From an uncultured Bacteroides sp. (GTDB lineage Bacteria > Bacteroidota > Bacteroidia > Bacteroidales > Bacteroidaceae), in the NCBI GenBank assembly GCA_900542985.1, contig UQPQ01000003.1, positions 1 to 64,000 on the forward strand: a stretch of DNA of 64,000 nucleotides. The letters run 5' to 3'. The position numbers and the translations under genes were made by a program. Each line of letters starts with the position of its first letter. Positions within the stretch are counted from its first letter, which is position 1. Under the pieces are notes generated by a model. The model made no database searches and was not told the origin of the DNA. It saw nothing but the letters and a program-made list of their open reading frames with translations. This document shows positions 57,324-64,000 of the stretch, piece after piece.

Positions 57324-58158
57324 CTTTTTTCTGATATGGAGTGCTTTTATATTTAACCTCCCCACACAGGCTTCTATATACCCAGACAGCATAAAGGTAG
57401 AGAAGTTACTTCATACCGGAGCATCACTTCCCAATGATAGCTGTCGAACTCTTTTTTACGGCCAAGCATTTTTAGACAAACCTTATGCAGCAGGAACTTT
57501 AGAAACAAAAGGAGAGGAGAGGCTGGTCGTACGCCTCGACTCTTTGGATTGTACTACCTTCGTAGAAACTGTACTAGCTCTCGTTTTGACCGAGCAAGAG
57601 AACAATTTGACTTATAAGGCATTTATACATAACCTGACACGTATACGCTACCGGAACGGAATTATAAACGGATATTCTTCCCGTTTGCACTATTTCAGCG
57701 ATTGGGTAAAAAACAACGAATCAAAAGGCTTTTTACATGAACGTACCCAAGATTTGAGCCATTCTTCATACCCACTGACATTGTCTTTTATGACAAGCCA
57801 TCCGAAGGCTTATCCCGCATTGAAGGACAACCCCTTAGAGGTAGAGAAGATGCGCACAATAGAAGCTCAATGGCAAGATAAAATCATATTTTATATCCCC
57901 AAACAACGGTTGAACCAACCTATAAAAGAACTTCCTATAAATAATGGAGATATACTGGCATTAACCACTTCCATTAAAGGATTAGACGTAGTACACATGG
58001 GCTTTGCATGCTGGATAAAAGGGAAATTACACTTGCTTCATGCCTCATCAGCAAAAGGAAAAGTTATTCTAGATTCTGTATCTCTGTACGAATATTCTAA
58101 AAACAAGAACGCACACACGGGCATTCGGGTAATTTCCGTGTGTGCGTTTCCTCGCTAA
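57307..58158 (+). CDS. DUF1460 protein (NlpC/P60-like N-acetylmuramoyl amidase)
   Basis: The 283-residue protein has an N-terminal signal peptide (to about residue 23) and the DUF1460 core with nucleophile Cys in LDSLDCTTFVET near residue 79 and a His in VVHMGFA near residue 228. It resembles NlpC/P60-type amidases acting on peptidoglycan fragments. The start at 57307 overlaps the TRIC gene by 17 bp; an in-frame ATG two codons later is possible. Its last codons form a 13-bp hairpin. Confidence 0.85.
   Translation: MKMKLSFFLIWSAFIFNLPTQASIYPDSIKVEKLLHTGASLPNDSCRTLFYGQAFLDKPYAAGTLETKGEERLVVRLDSLDCTTFVETVLALVLTEQENNLTYKAFIHNLTRIRYRNGIINGYSSRLHYFSDWVKNNESKGFLHERTQDLSHSSYPLTLSFMTSHPKAYPALKDNPLEVEKMRTIEAQWQDKIIFYIPKQRLNQPIKELPINNGDILALTTSIKGLDVVHMGFACWIKGKLHLLHASSAKGKVILDSVSLYEYSKNKNAHTGIRVISVCAFPR
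58108..58148 (-). terminator. hairpin within the DUF1460 3' coding end, terminator for glyA
   Basis: AACGCACACACGG (58108-58120) pairs exactly with CCGTGTGTGCGTT (58136-58148). On the minus strand it is followed by CTTGTTTTTAG. It lies 31 bp beyond the glyA stop but inside the coding end of the converging DUF1460 gene. Confidence 0.75.
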
Positions 58159-58179
58159 TTAAAATACAGATTCCTTTTA

Positions 58180-59460
58180 TCAATACGCGAAAATAGGATA
58201 ATCCTTCATTGTATTATTGACGCGTGCGCGTACCGATGCAATAACTTCTTCGTTATCTACATTCGACAATACAGTTTCAATCATCTCAGCAATTTCATAC
58301 ATCAGGTCTTCCTTTGCTCCACGTGTAGTAATTGCCGGTGTACCTAAACGAATACCAGAAGTCTGGAATGCCGAACGAGTATCAAACGGTACCATATTCT
58401 TATTCACAGTAATATCAGCCGATACAAGAGCTTTTTCTGCAACTTTACCAGTCAAGTCCGGATATTTGCTACGCAAGTCTACCAGCATGGAATGATTGTC
58501 TGTACCACCTGATACAATAGTGAAACCACGATCCATCAAGGCCTGAGCCAGGACAGCAGCATTCCTCTGTACCTGTTTCTGATATTCCTTATATTCCGGC
58601 TGCAAACATTCCCCAAAAGCCACAGCTTTAGCAGCAATTACATGTTCCAGAGGACCACCCTGAATACCCGGGAACACAGCAGAATCCAGCAACTGAGACA
58701 TCATCTTAATTTCGCCTTTAGGTGTTGTCTTTCCCCATGGGTTAGGGAAGTCTTTACCCATCATAATTACACCACCACGCGGACCACGCAAAGTCTTATG
58801 AGTAGTAGAAGTTACGATATGTGCATATTTCACAGGATTATCCAGCAAACCTGCAGCAATCAATCCGGCAGGATGAGCCATATCTACCATAAAAATAGCT
58901 CCTACCTTATCAGCTATTTCACGCATACGTTTATAATCCCACTCACGAGAATAAGCAGAACCACCACCGATAATCATTTTCGGGCGTTCACGCAATGCAA
59001 TTTCTTCCATCTGATCATAATCTACTCTTCCGGTTTCCTTATTCAGATTGTATTCGCACGGATGATAGATGATACCTGATGTATTAACTGCAGAACCATG
59101 AGACAAATGACCTCCATGTGCCAGATTCAAGCCCATGAATTTATCACCAGGATTTAATACAGCGAGAAAAACAGCAGCATTAGCCTGTGCTCCAGAGTGA
59201 GGCTGTACATTTGCCCATTCAGCTCCAAAGATCTGTTTCAACCGGTCGATAGCAATCTGTTCGCTCTGATCGACTACTTCACATCCTCCATAATAGCGTT
59301 TTCCCGGATAACCTTCGGCATATTTATTTGTCAGACAAGAACCCATTGCCTGCATCACTTGATCACTTACAAAATTCTCGGAAGCAATCAACTCAATACC
59401 TTTAAGCTGACGCTGATGCTCCTTCTCAATAATGTCAAAAATTAAATCGTCTCGTTTCAT
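58180..59460 (-). CDS. glyA: serine hydroxymethyltransferase
   Basis: GlyA interconverts serine and glycine with tetrahydrofolate. The 426-residue protein has the PLP-binding Lys in [14 protein letters not shown] near residue 223, [11 protein letters not shown] near residue 88 and [13 protein letters not shown] near residue 115. It ends the pyrB-pyrI-flavin reductase-outer membrane protein run, 30 bp after the previous gene. Confidence 0.97.
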   Translation of the reverse strand: MKRDDLIFDIIEKEHQRQLKGIELIASENFVSDQVMQAMGSCLTNKYAEGYPGKRYYGGCEVVDQSEQIAIDRLKQIFGAEWANVQPHSGAQANAAVFLAVLNPGDKFMGLNLAHGGHLSHGSAVNTSGIIYHPCEYNLNKETGRVDYDQMEEIALRERPKMIIGGGSAYSREWDYKRMREIADKVGAIFMVDMAHPAGLIAAGLLDNPVKYAHIVTSTTHKTLRGPRGGVIMMGKDFPNPWGKTTPKGEIKMMSQLLDSAVFPGIQGGPLEHVIAAKAVAFGECLQPEYKEYQKQVQRNAAVLAQALMDRGFTIVSGGTDNHSMLVDLRSKYPDLTGKVAEKALVSADITVNKNMVPFDTRSAFQTSGIRLGTPAITTRGAKEDLMYEIAEMIETVLSNVDNEEVIASVRARVNNTMKDYPIFAY

Positions 59461-59490
59461 ATAATCCTGTCTTTTAAAGATAAATGAATA

Positions 59491-60225
59491 TTAAAAAATC
59501 ACGCCTAAAGAAAAACTCATCACATTCCGCCGGCGTTTGATTATTATTTCCTGTTCGTTATACGGGGCTTCTGTAGCTCCCCGATTGAAATCAACTCCCT
59601 CAGACATGTTATGTAACCCCATCTCATATCTGAAATCGAAAAAGATATTTGATACATTAACAGCCAGTCCTATTACCGCACTGAAATTAAATGGGCGTAT
59701 AGACTCCTGTATACCCTGTTGATGAAAACCGGTATATTCACATTTCGTGTATTTGTCCCACGTATAGGCAACTTTAGGGCCAACGAAAAAAGCCATACCG
59801 TAAGGATAAACATCTACAAATTTATATCCATAAAGCAAAGGAACATCGACAGAATGAATTGTCGTCTTGACCAATGCATTACTTTTCAAAAAATCAATGT
59901 TTTCTGTAGTCTGATTAATAGAAATACTTCCTTTTGCAATATGATAGGAAGCTTCTGTCTGAAGAAAATGATGCTTCTTAAGATTGAAGCGGACGAAAAA
60001 AGAGGCAAAATATCCTACTTTATAATTGTTTTGAATATGATCAAGTGAATAATCACCCAACTTGAATTCATCAATAAAAAACATGGATGAATTGAATCCC
60101 GCCTTTACTCCTATATTAACCTTGGCATCGTGCACACCACTTTGCAAATTCTCTGCCGATTGTGCCCATAAGTCTGCACACACAAAGAAATGCCACAGTA
60201 ATATAAGTAAGGCTATTCTTCTCAT
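59491..60225 (-). CDS. outer membrane beta-barrel protein (PorT-like)
   Basis: The 244-residue protein has a signal peptide (to about residue 21) and alternating strands with KAGFNSSMFF and a C-terminal NVMSFSLGVIF, typical of small outer-membrane barrels. A PorT-like role is only suggested by general resemblance. It overlaps neither neighbour: flavin reductase ends 2 bp before it and glyA begins 30 bp after. Confidence 0.8.
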   Translation of the reverse strand: MRRIALLILLWHFFVCADLWAQSAENLQSGVHDAKVNIGVKAGFNSSMFFIDEFKLGDYSLDHIQNNYKVGYFASFFVRFNLKKHHFLQTEASYHIAKGSISINQTTENIDFLKSNALVKTTIHSVDVPLLYGYKFVDVYPYGMAFFVGPKVAYTWDKYTKCEYTGFHQQGIQESIRPFNFSAVIGLAVNVSNIFFDFRYEMGLHNMSEGVDFNRGATEAPYNEQEIIIKRRRNVMSFSLGVIF

Positions 60226-60226
60226 G

Positions 60227-60811
60227 CTATCTGGTATTTTTTATTTTATTCTTTTCTACCGACCATCCAAACTTGCCAATTTTATCTCCCAACTCATAGT
60301 ATCCTCCGTGGGCGTATACCAGTAAATTGGATTGTGCCAGTTCAAATTTTCCAGTTTCCGTATTCAGGTACTTGTCATCCGCCTTCACATTTACCACATC
60401 AGCAATAAACATATCATGCGAGCCTAAAGAAATAATCTCTTTCACCCTACATTCTATACACAGCGGAGATTCTTCAATAAGAGGACAACTTACTACCTCA
60501 CACTTACCAGGTGTAAGTCCCATTTCAGCAAACTTATTGAAAGATTTTCCGGAACGTACCCCACACCAGTCGGTTGCATAAGCCATATCCTTCGTTGTCA
60601 GATTAATGACAAACTCCATATTTTTCTTCAAAATAGGATAGGAGTGGCGTTCCGGCCGTACAGAGATATAACACATAGGAGGGTTGGTACAAATTGTACC
60701 GACCCACGCTATGGTAATAATATTATATTCACTCTCATTGCTTCCGCATGTAACTAAAACGGCAGGCAACGGATAAATCATTGTTCCGGGTTTCCAGTTC
60801 TGCTTCATCAA
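60227..60811 (-). CDS. flavin reductase family protein
   Basis: The 194-residue protein has the split-barrel flavin-binding fold with [18 protein letters not shown] near residue 22 and [10 protein letters not shown] near residue 50. Members bind FMN and reduce flavins or act as oxygen-scavenging partners. Its start overlaps the pyrI stop by 4 bp, which suggests co-translation, though the link to pyrimidine synthesis is unclear. Confidence 0.9.
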   Translation of the reverse strand: MMKQNWKPGTMIYPLPAVLVTCGSNESEYNIITIAWVGTICTNPPMCYISVRPERHSYPILKKNMEFVINLTTKDMAYATDWCGVRSGKSFNKFAEMGLTPGKCEVVSCPLIEESPLCIECRVKEIISLGSHDMFIADVVNVKADDKYLNTETGKFELAQSNLLVYAHGGYYELGDKIGKFGWSVEKNKIKNTR

Positions 60812-61266
60812 ATCAGCTTTATATTATCTTTATGCTGTTCTTTTTCGCAATAATGGCATTTCAATATTCCGCTTTCCTTATCTACTACATGAAACCAGGT
60901 TTGCATGGGTTCATTATTAGTAATACATTTAGGATTATTGCATTTTACAATACCTTTCAACTCATCGGGCATCACCACCTGTTTTTTCTCTACCACTTCA
61001 TAATCGCGGATGATATTCAGTTTTACGTTAGGAGCGACAACCGATAAACGGCTGATTTCCTCGTCAGTAAAGAAACGGTCGGCAATTTTAATGATTCCTT
61101 TCTTTCCCAATTTCGCACTCTCAAAATTATTACCGATGGTTATGTTTGTATCCATATGAGGTAAATCAAGCAGCGAAACCACTGTAAATAATTTATCAGA
61201 AGGTATATGGTCAATCACAGTACCGTTTTTTAAAGCGGCAACCTGCAGTTCTTTCTTTTCATTCAT
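60808..61266 (-). CDS. pyrI: aspartate carbamoyltransferase regulatory subunit
   Basis: PyrI binds CTP and ATP to tune the catalytic subunit. The 152-residue length is normal. The C-terminal zinc site has four Cys: CNNPKC (about residues 109-114) and CHYC (about 138-141). It lies 15 bp after pyrB. Confidence 0.96.
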   Translation of the reverse strand: MNEKKELQVAALKNGTVIDHIPSDKLFTVVSLLDLPHMDTNITIGNNFESAKLGKKGIIKIADRFFTDEEISRLSVVAPNVKLNIIRDYEVVEKKQVVMPDELKGIVKCNNPKCITNNEPMQTWFHVVDKESGILKCHYCEKEQHKDNIKLI

Positions 61267-61281
61267 AAGACTTTCTTATTT

Positions 61282-62223
61282 TTATTTTAATGTATCGGCT
61301 TTCACTTCGTCCAAGGTAATACCCAAAACATCGCATAAAATAGCCTGACGAGCGTACAAACCATTTTGTGCCTGTTGGAAATAATATGCTTTTTCATTAT
61401 CATCCACATCATAAGCAATTTCGTTTACACGAGGAAGCGGATGCAGGATACGCAGATTAGGACGAGTATGTTCCAACATTTTATTATGAAGAATATATAC
61501 ATCCTTCACTCTCTCATATTCCATCAGATCGGTAAAGCGTTCACGCTGTACACGAGTCATGTACAAAATATCAGCGTCGGCAATTGTTTCTTCTGTAAAA
61601 TCAGTATGCTCTACATAATTGATATGATGCTGTTTACAGTACAATTTATATTCATCAGGCATCTTCAATTCTTCTGGAGCAATAAAATGGAATGTAGGAT
61701 TGAAATGGCGCATGGCCATCAGCAAAGAATGTACGGTACGACCATATTTAAGGTCACCTACCATATAAATATTCAGATTTTCCAGTGTTCCCTGTGTTTT
61801 GTATATGGAATAAAGGTCGAGCATAGTTTGTGAAGGATGTTGGTTTGCTCCATCACCGGCATTTACGATTGGCACTGGCGCCACCTCACTGGCATATCTT
61901 GCTGCCCCTTCCAGATAATGGCGCATTACAATAATGTCAGCATAATTACTCACCATCATAATGGTGTCTTTCAGCGTTTCTCCTTTCGACGAACTGGTAA
62001 CTTTCGGATCGGTAAATCCAATTACTCGAGCCCCCAGGCGGTTGGCTGCAGTCTCAAAACTCAAACGGGTACGGGTAGATGGTTCAAAGAAAAGGGTTGC
62101 GACTACTTTTTCGGCCAACAGACGGCGATTTGGCTTCTTTTCAAACTCTCTTGCCATTTCCAATAAGTAAAGTATCTTCTCTTTGGAATGTTCGGCAATA
62201 GTAACTAAGCTTCTTTTTTCCAT
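61282..62223 (-). CDS. pyrB: aspartate carbamoyltransferase catalytic subunit
   Basis: PyrB makes carbamoyl aspartate, the first committed step of pyrimidine synthesis. The start is set at the ATG at 62223 (313 aa), where the family begins (MEKRSLV). The carbamoyl phosphate loop [13 protein letters not shown] is near residue 44, with [16 protein letters not shown] and HPLPR following. A -7 element (TACCTTTG, 62262-62269) lies upstream. Confidence 0.97.
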   Translation of the reverse strand: MEKRSLVTIAEHSKEKILYLLEMAREFEKKPNRRLLAEKVVATLFFEPSTRTRLSFETAANRLGARVIGFTDPKVTSSSKGETLKDTIMMVSNYADIIVMRHYLEGAARYASEVAPVPIVNAGDGANQHPSQTMLDLYSIYKTQGTLENLNIYMVGDLKYGRTVHSLLMAMRHFNPTFHFIAPEELKMPDEYKLYCKQHHINYVEHTDFTEETIADADILYMTRVQRERFTDLMEYERVKDVYILHNKMLEHTRPNLRILHPLPRVNEIAYDVDDNEKAYYFQQAQNGLYARQAILCDVLGITLDEVKADTLK

Positions 62224-62261
62224 ATCAACGGTTTTATATTTGTTTTTATTTAACCGGAGTT

Positions 62262-62269
62262 CAAAGGTA
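62262..62269 (-). promoter_or_regulatory. -7 element of the pyrB operon
   Basis: TACCTTTG on the minus strand, 38 bp before the pyrB ATG. Confidence 0.6.
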
Positions 62270-62511
62270 AACAAAAAAAACGGAACAGCAAAAAACGGAA
62301 CTGTCAAAAATAGATGCGAATAAGCAGGTTTTATATAGATAAGAAAAACAGTTTTCAGAATCACTTTGTGGTTTTATCAGTTGAATGTCAAACGTTTGAA
62401 AAAAGAAGAATTCCAAATATATTTTTACAAAAAAATGTGAGCAAAAACATCAAGTCTATTATCACTACAAATACTTCTATTACCATAGATTTGTATCGCT
62501 ATAAACGCAGA

Positions 62512-62574
62512 CCAGCGGTACTGATAATACAGCCTACGCTAATAGTAACGTTTTTTCTACACGCCGACATCGTC
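62512..62574 (+). repeat. degenerate copy of the 21-nt unit element (copy D)
   Basis: CCAGCGGTACTGATAATACAG-type unit at 62512-62532 is followed by CCTACGCTAATAGTAACG from 62533 and by CGCCGACATCGTC ending 62574. The PAVLIIQ/PTLIVT reading matches the heptapeptide pattern of the other copies. It ends just upstream of the PBP1A -33 element. Confidence 0.5.
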
Positions 62575-62579
62575 AACCT

Positions 62580-62610
62580 TTTGTCATACAAAAAGTTTTT
62601 CATACATTTG
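62580..62610 (+). promoter_or_regulatory. -33/-7 promoter of PBP1A gene
   Basis: TTTG (62580-62583) and TACATTTG (62603-62610) are 19 bp apart, 25 bp before the ATG. Confidence 0.65.
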
Positions 62611-62635
62611 CACAAATGTATCGAACTCAAAAACA

Positions 62636-64000
62636 ATGAGAAAAAAAGTCATCTACATACTTTGGGCACTCATGGTGCTCGGTATTCTATCCGTTGCTAC
62701 GGTATTTACAGCTATTTCAAAAGGATGGATAGGCTATGTCCCTCCTGTAGAAGAACTTGAAAATCCAAATCTGAAGTTTGCAACCCAAATCATATCCGAC
62801 GATGGACAGTTGCTCGGCACCTGGTCGCTGAGTAAGGAAAATCGTGTATATGTAGGCTACGAGGATTTATCCCCTCATCTGGTTCATGCCTTAGTAGCCA
62901 CAGAAGATGTGCGTTTTAGCGAACATTCGGGTATCGATATACGAGCTTTCTTCCGTGCTTTGGTAAAGCGAGGTATCTTCATGCAGAAACATGCCGGAGG
63001 AGGTAGTACCATTACCCAGCAGCTGGCTAAACAGTTTTATTCGCCTACGGCCGACAATGTAATGGAACGTTTGTTGCAAAAGCCAATAGAGTGGGTGATT
63101 GCCGTAAAATTGGAGCGATATTATACTAAGGAAGAAATCCTTACGATGTATCTCAACAAATTCGACTTTCTAAACAATGCCGTGGGAGTCAAAACTGCAG
63201 CCAAGACCTATTTTTCTAAAGATCCAAAAGATTTGACTATAGAAGAAGCGGCTACATTGATTGGAATGTGCAAGAATCCTTCACTGTACAATCCCCGCCG
63301 TTTCAACGAGCGTTCTCGCGGACGCCGCAACACCGTATTGGACCAAATGCGTAAAGCAGGTTTTCTGACCGAGGCAGAATGTGACTCTTTACAGCAGTTG
63401 CCCTTGGTATTGAAATTTCAGCCTGTAGACCATAAGGATGGTCTGGCAACTTACTTCCGCGAATATCTGCGTGGAGTAATGACTGCAAAAAAACCGGAAC
63501 GCAGCAAGTACCGCGGCTGGCAGATGCAAAAATATTACGAAGACTCGCTGGCTTGGGAAACCAATCCTCTGTATGGATGGTGTGCAAAAAACAAGAAGAA
63601 AGACGGTTCTAATTACAACCTCTATACCGATGGCCTGAAAATTTACACCACCATCGACTCCCGCATGCAACGCTATGCCGAAGAAGCTGTATATGAACAT
63701 GTAGCCAAATATCTGCAGCCACGATTCTTTAAAGAAAAACAAGGCCGCCGTACAGCTCCTTACACCAACCAGCTTACCCAAGAGGAGGTAGACAAGATTT
63801 TAGACCGCTCCATGCGCCAGACAGACCGCTATCGTCTGATGAAAGCAAGCGGTGCTACAGAAGCCGAAATACGTAAAGCTTTCAATACAAAAGAAGAAAT
63901 GTCTGTATTTACCTGGGAAGGAGAAAAAGATACCATTATGACACCAATGGATTCTATCCGTTATTACAAACATTTCCTTCGTGCAGGTTTCATGTCAATG
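62636..64000 (+). CDS. penicillin-binding protein 1A (partial, C-terminus outside window)
   Basis: The frame opens at ATG 62636 and runs off the right edge after 455 codons. An N-terminal membrane helix (about residues 5-27) is followed by a GT51 glycosyltransferase domain, with EDVRFSEHSGID near residue 85 and GGGSTITQQLAKQF near residue 122. The transpeptidase domain begins later and its SxxK motif is not yet reached. It is a bifunctional peptidoglycan synthase. Confidence 0.95.
   Translation, partial: MRKKVIYILWALMVLGILSVATVFTAISKGWIGYVPPVEELENPNLKFATQIISDDGQLLGTWSLSKENRVYVGYEDLSPHLVHALVATEDVRFSEHSGIDIRAFFRALVKRGIFMQKHAGGGSTITQQLAKQFYSPTADNVMERLLQKPIEWVIAVKLERYYTKEEILTMYLNKFDFLNNAVGVKTAAKTYFSKDPKDLTIEEAATLIGMCKNPSLYNPRRFNERSRGRRNTVLDQMRKAGFLTEAECDSLQQLPLVLKFQPVDHKDGLATYFREYLRGVMTAKKPERSKYRGWQMQKYYEDSLAWETNPLYGWCAKNKKKDGSNYNLYTDGLKIYTTIDSRMQRYAEEAVYEHVAKYLQPRFFKEKQGRRTAPYTNQLTQEEVDKILDRSMRQTDRYRLMKASGATEAEIRKAFNTKEEMSVFTWEGEKDTIMTPMDSIRYYKHFLRAGFMSM

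Overview
The window is a chromosomal segment of a gut Bacteroidales, most likely Bacteroides or Phocaeicola. Three things support this. Intergenic regions repeatedly carry the Bacteroidetes promoter -7 element TAnnTTTG (about two dozen instances listed). Recognisable ribosome binding sites are mostly weak. The gene families are typical of the group: DUF4296 and DUF3078 proteins, an HU-CCDC81/SPOR protein, a Nudix-type xylose regulator, a long IleRS, flavodoxin with DUF2023, and a monomeric [FeFe] hydrogenase with HydEFG. Species cannot be assigned from sequence alone.

Layout. 1-2232 (minus): rfbA-rfbC-phoH, with phoH cut by the left edge. 2363-3844 (plus): a lipoprotein and a glutathionylspermidine-synthase-like ATP-grasp enzyme, then a tRNA-Cys. 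4480-10422 (plus): ileS, a zinc-less DksA/TraR protein, lspA, a DUF4296 lipoprotein and a small protein. 10490-13151 (minus): a B12-binding radical SAM protein and prs. 13261-19445 (minus): thiamin operon thiS-thiE-thiG-thiC-thiH-thiF and a TenI-like gene, under a TPP riboswitch. 19863-25057 (minus): xylose operon Nudix regulator-xylB-xylA-xylE, preceded by an AT-rich 700-bp regulatory gap. 25761-28050: dapF, a small lipoprotein, flavodoxin and DUF2023. 28132-32543: an accessory-looking block (tatA, exported flavodoxin, AraC regulator, Tat-type and cytosolic aldo/keto reductases, integrase fragment) next to two tRNA-Lys genes. 32997-36047: ndk, an MBL hydrolase and a frameshifted cobyrinate diamide synthase. 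36113-41358: tRNA-Gly and the hydA-hydE-hydG-hydF cluster (minus). 41435-46014: FHA and HU/SPOR proteins (minus), then ugd, a CBM9-like protein and an SDR (plus). 46822-48977: HxlR/cupin divergent pair, truncated flavodoxin-like EFR1 protein and PH-domain protein. 49057-54775 (minus): S9 peptidase, yidC, pyrG. 55070-58158 (plus): DUF3078 protein, TRIC channel, DUF1460 protein. 58180-62223 (minus): pyrB-pyrI-flavin reductase-outer membrane protein-glyA. 62636-64000 (plus): PBP1A, cut by the right edge.

Most of the window is core metabolism: thiamin, xylose, pyrimidine and H-cluster assembly. The points most worth following up are: (i) a dispersed 84-bp intergenic element made of four 21-nt units, at three loci plus one degenerate locus; (ii) an IleRS whose class I signature reads GIHH instead of HxGH, an arrangement linked to strong mupirocin resistance; (iii) a Nudix-fold regulator with a destroyed catalytic box and a cluster of TACAATA half-sites upstream; (iv) a YgiB/YgiC-like lipoprotein and ATP-grasp pair; (v) an exported flavodoxin/TatA/Tat-type reductase module beside an integrase remnant; (vi) hairpins embedded in the 3' ends of coding sequences; and (vii) a frameshift that splits the cobyrinate diamide synthase.
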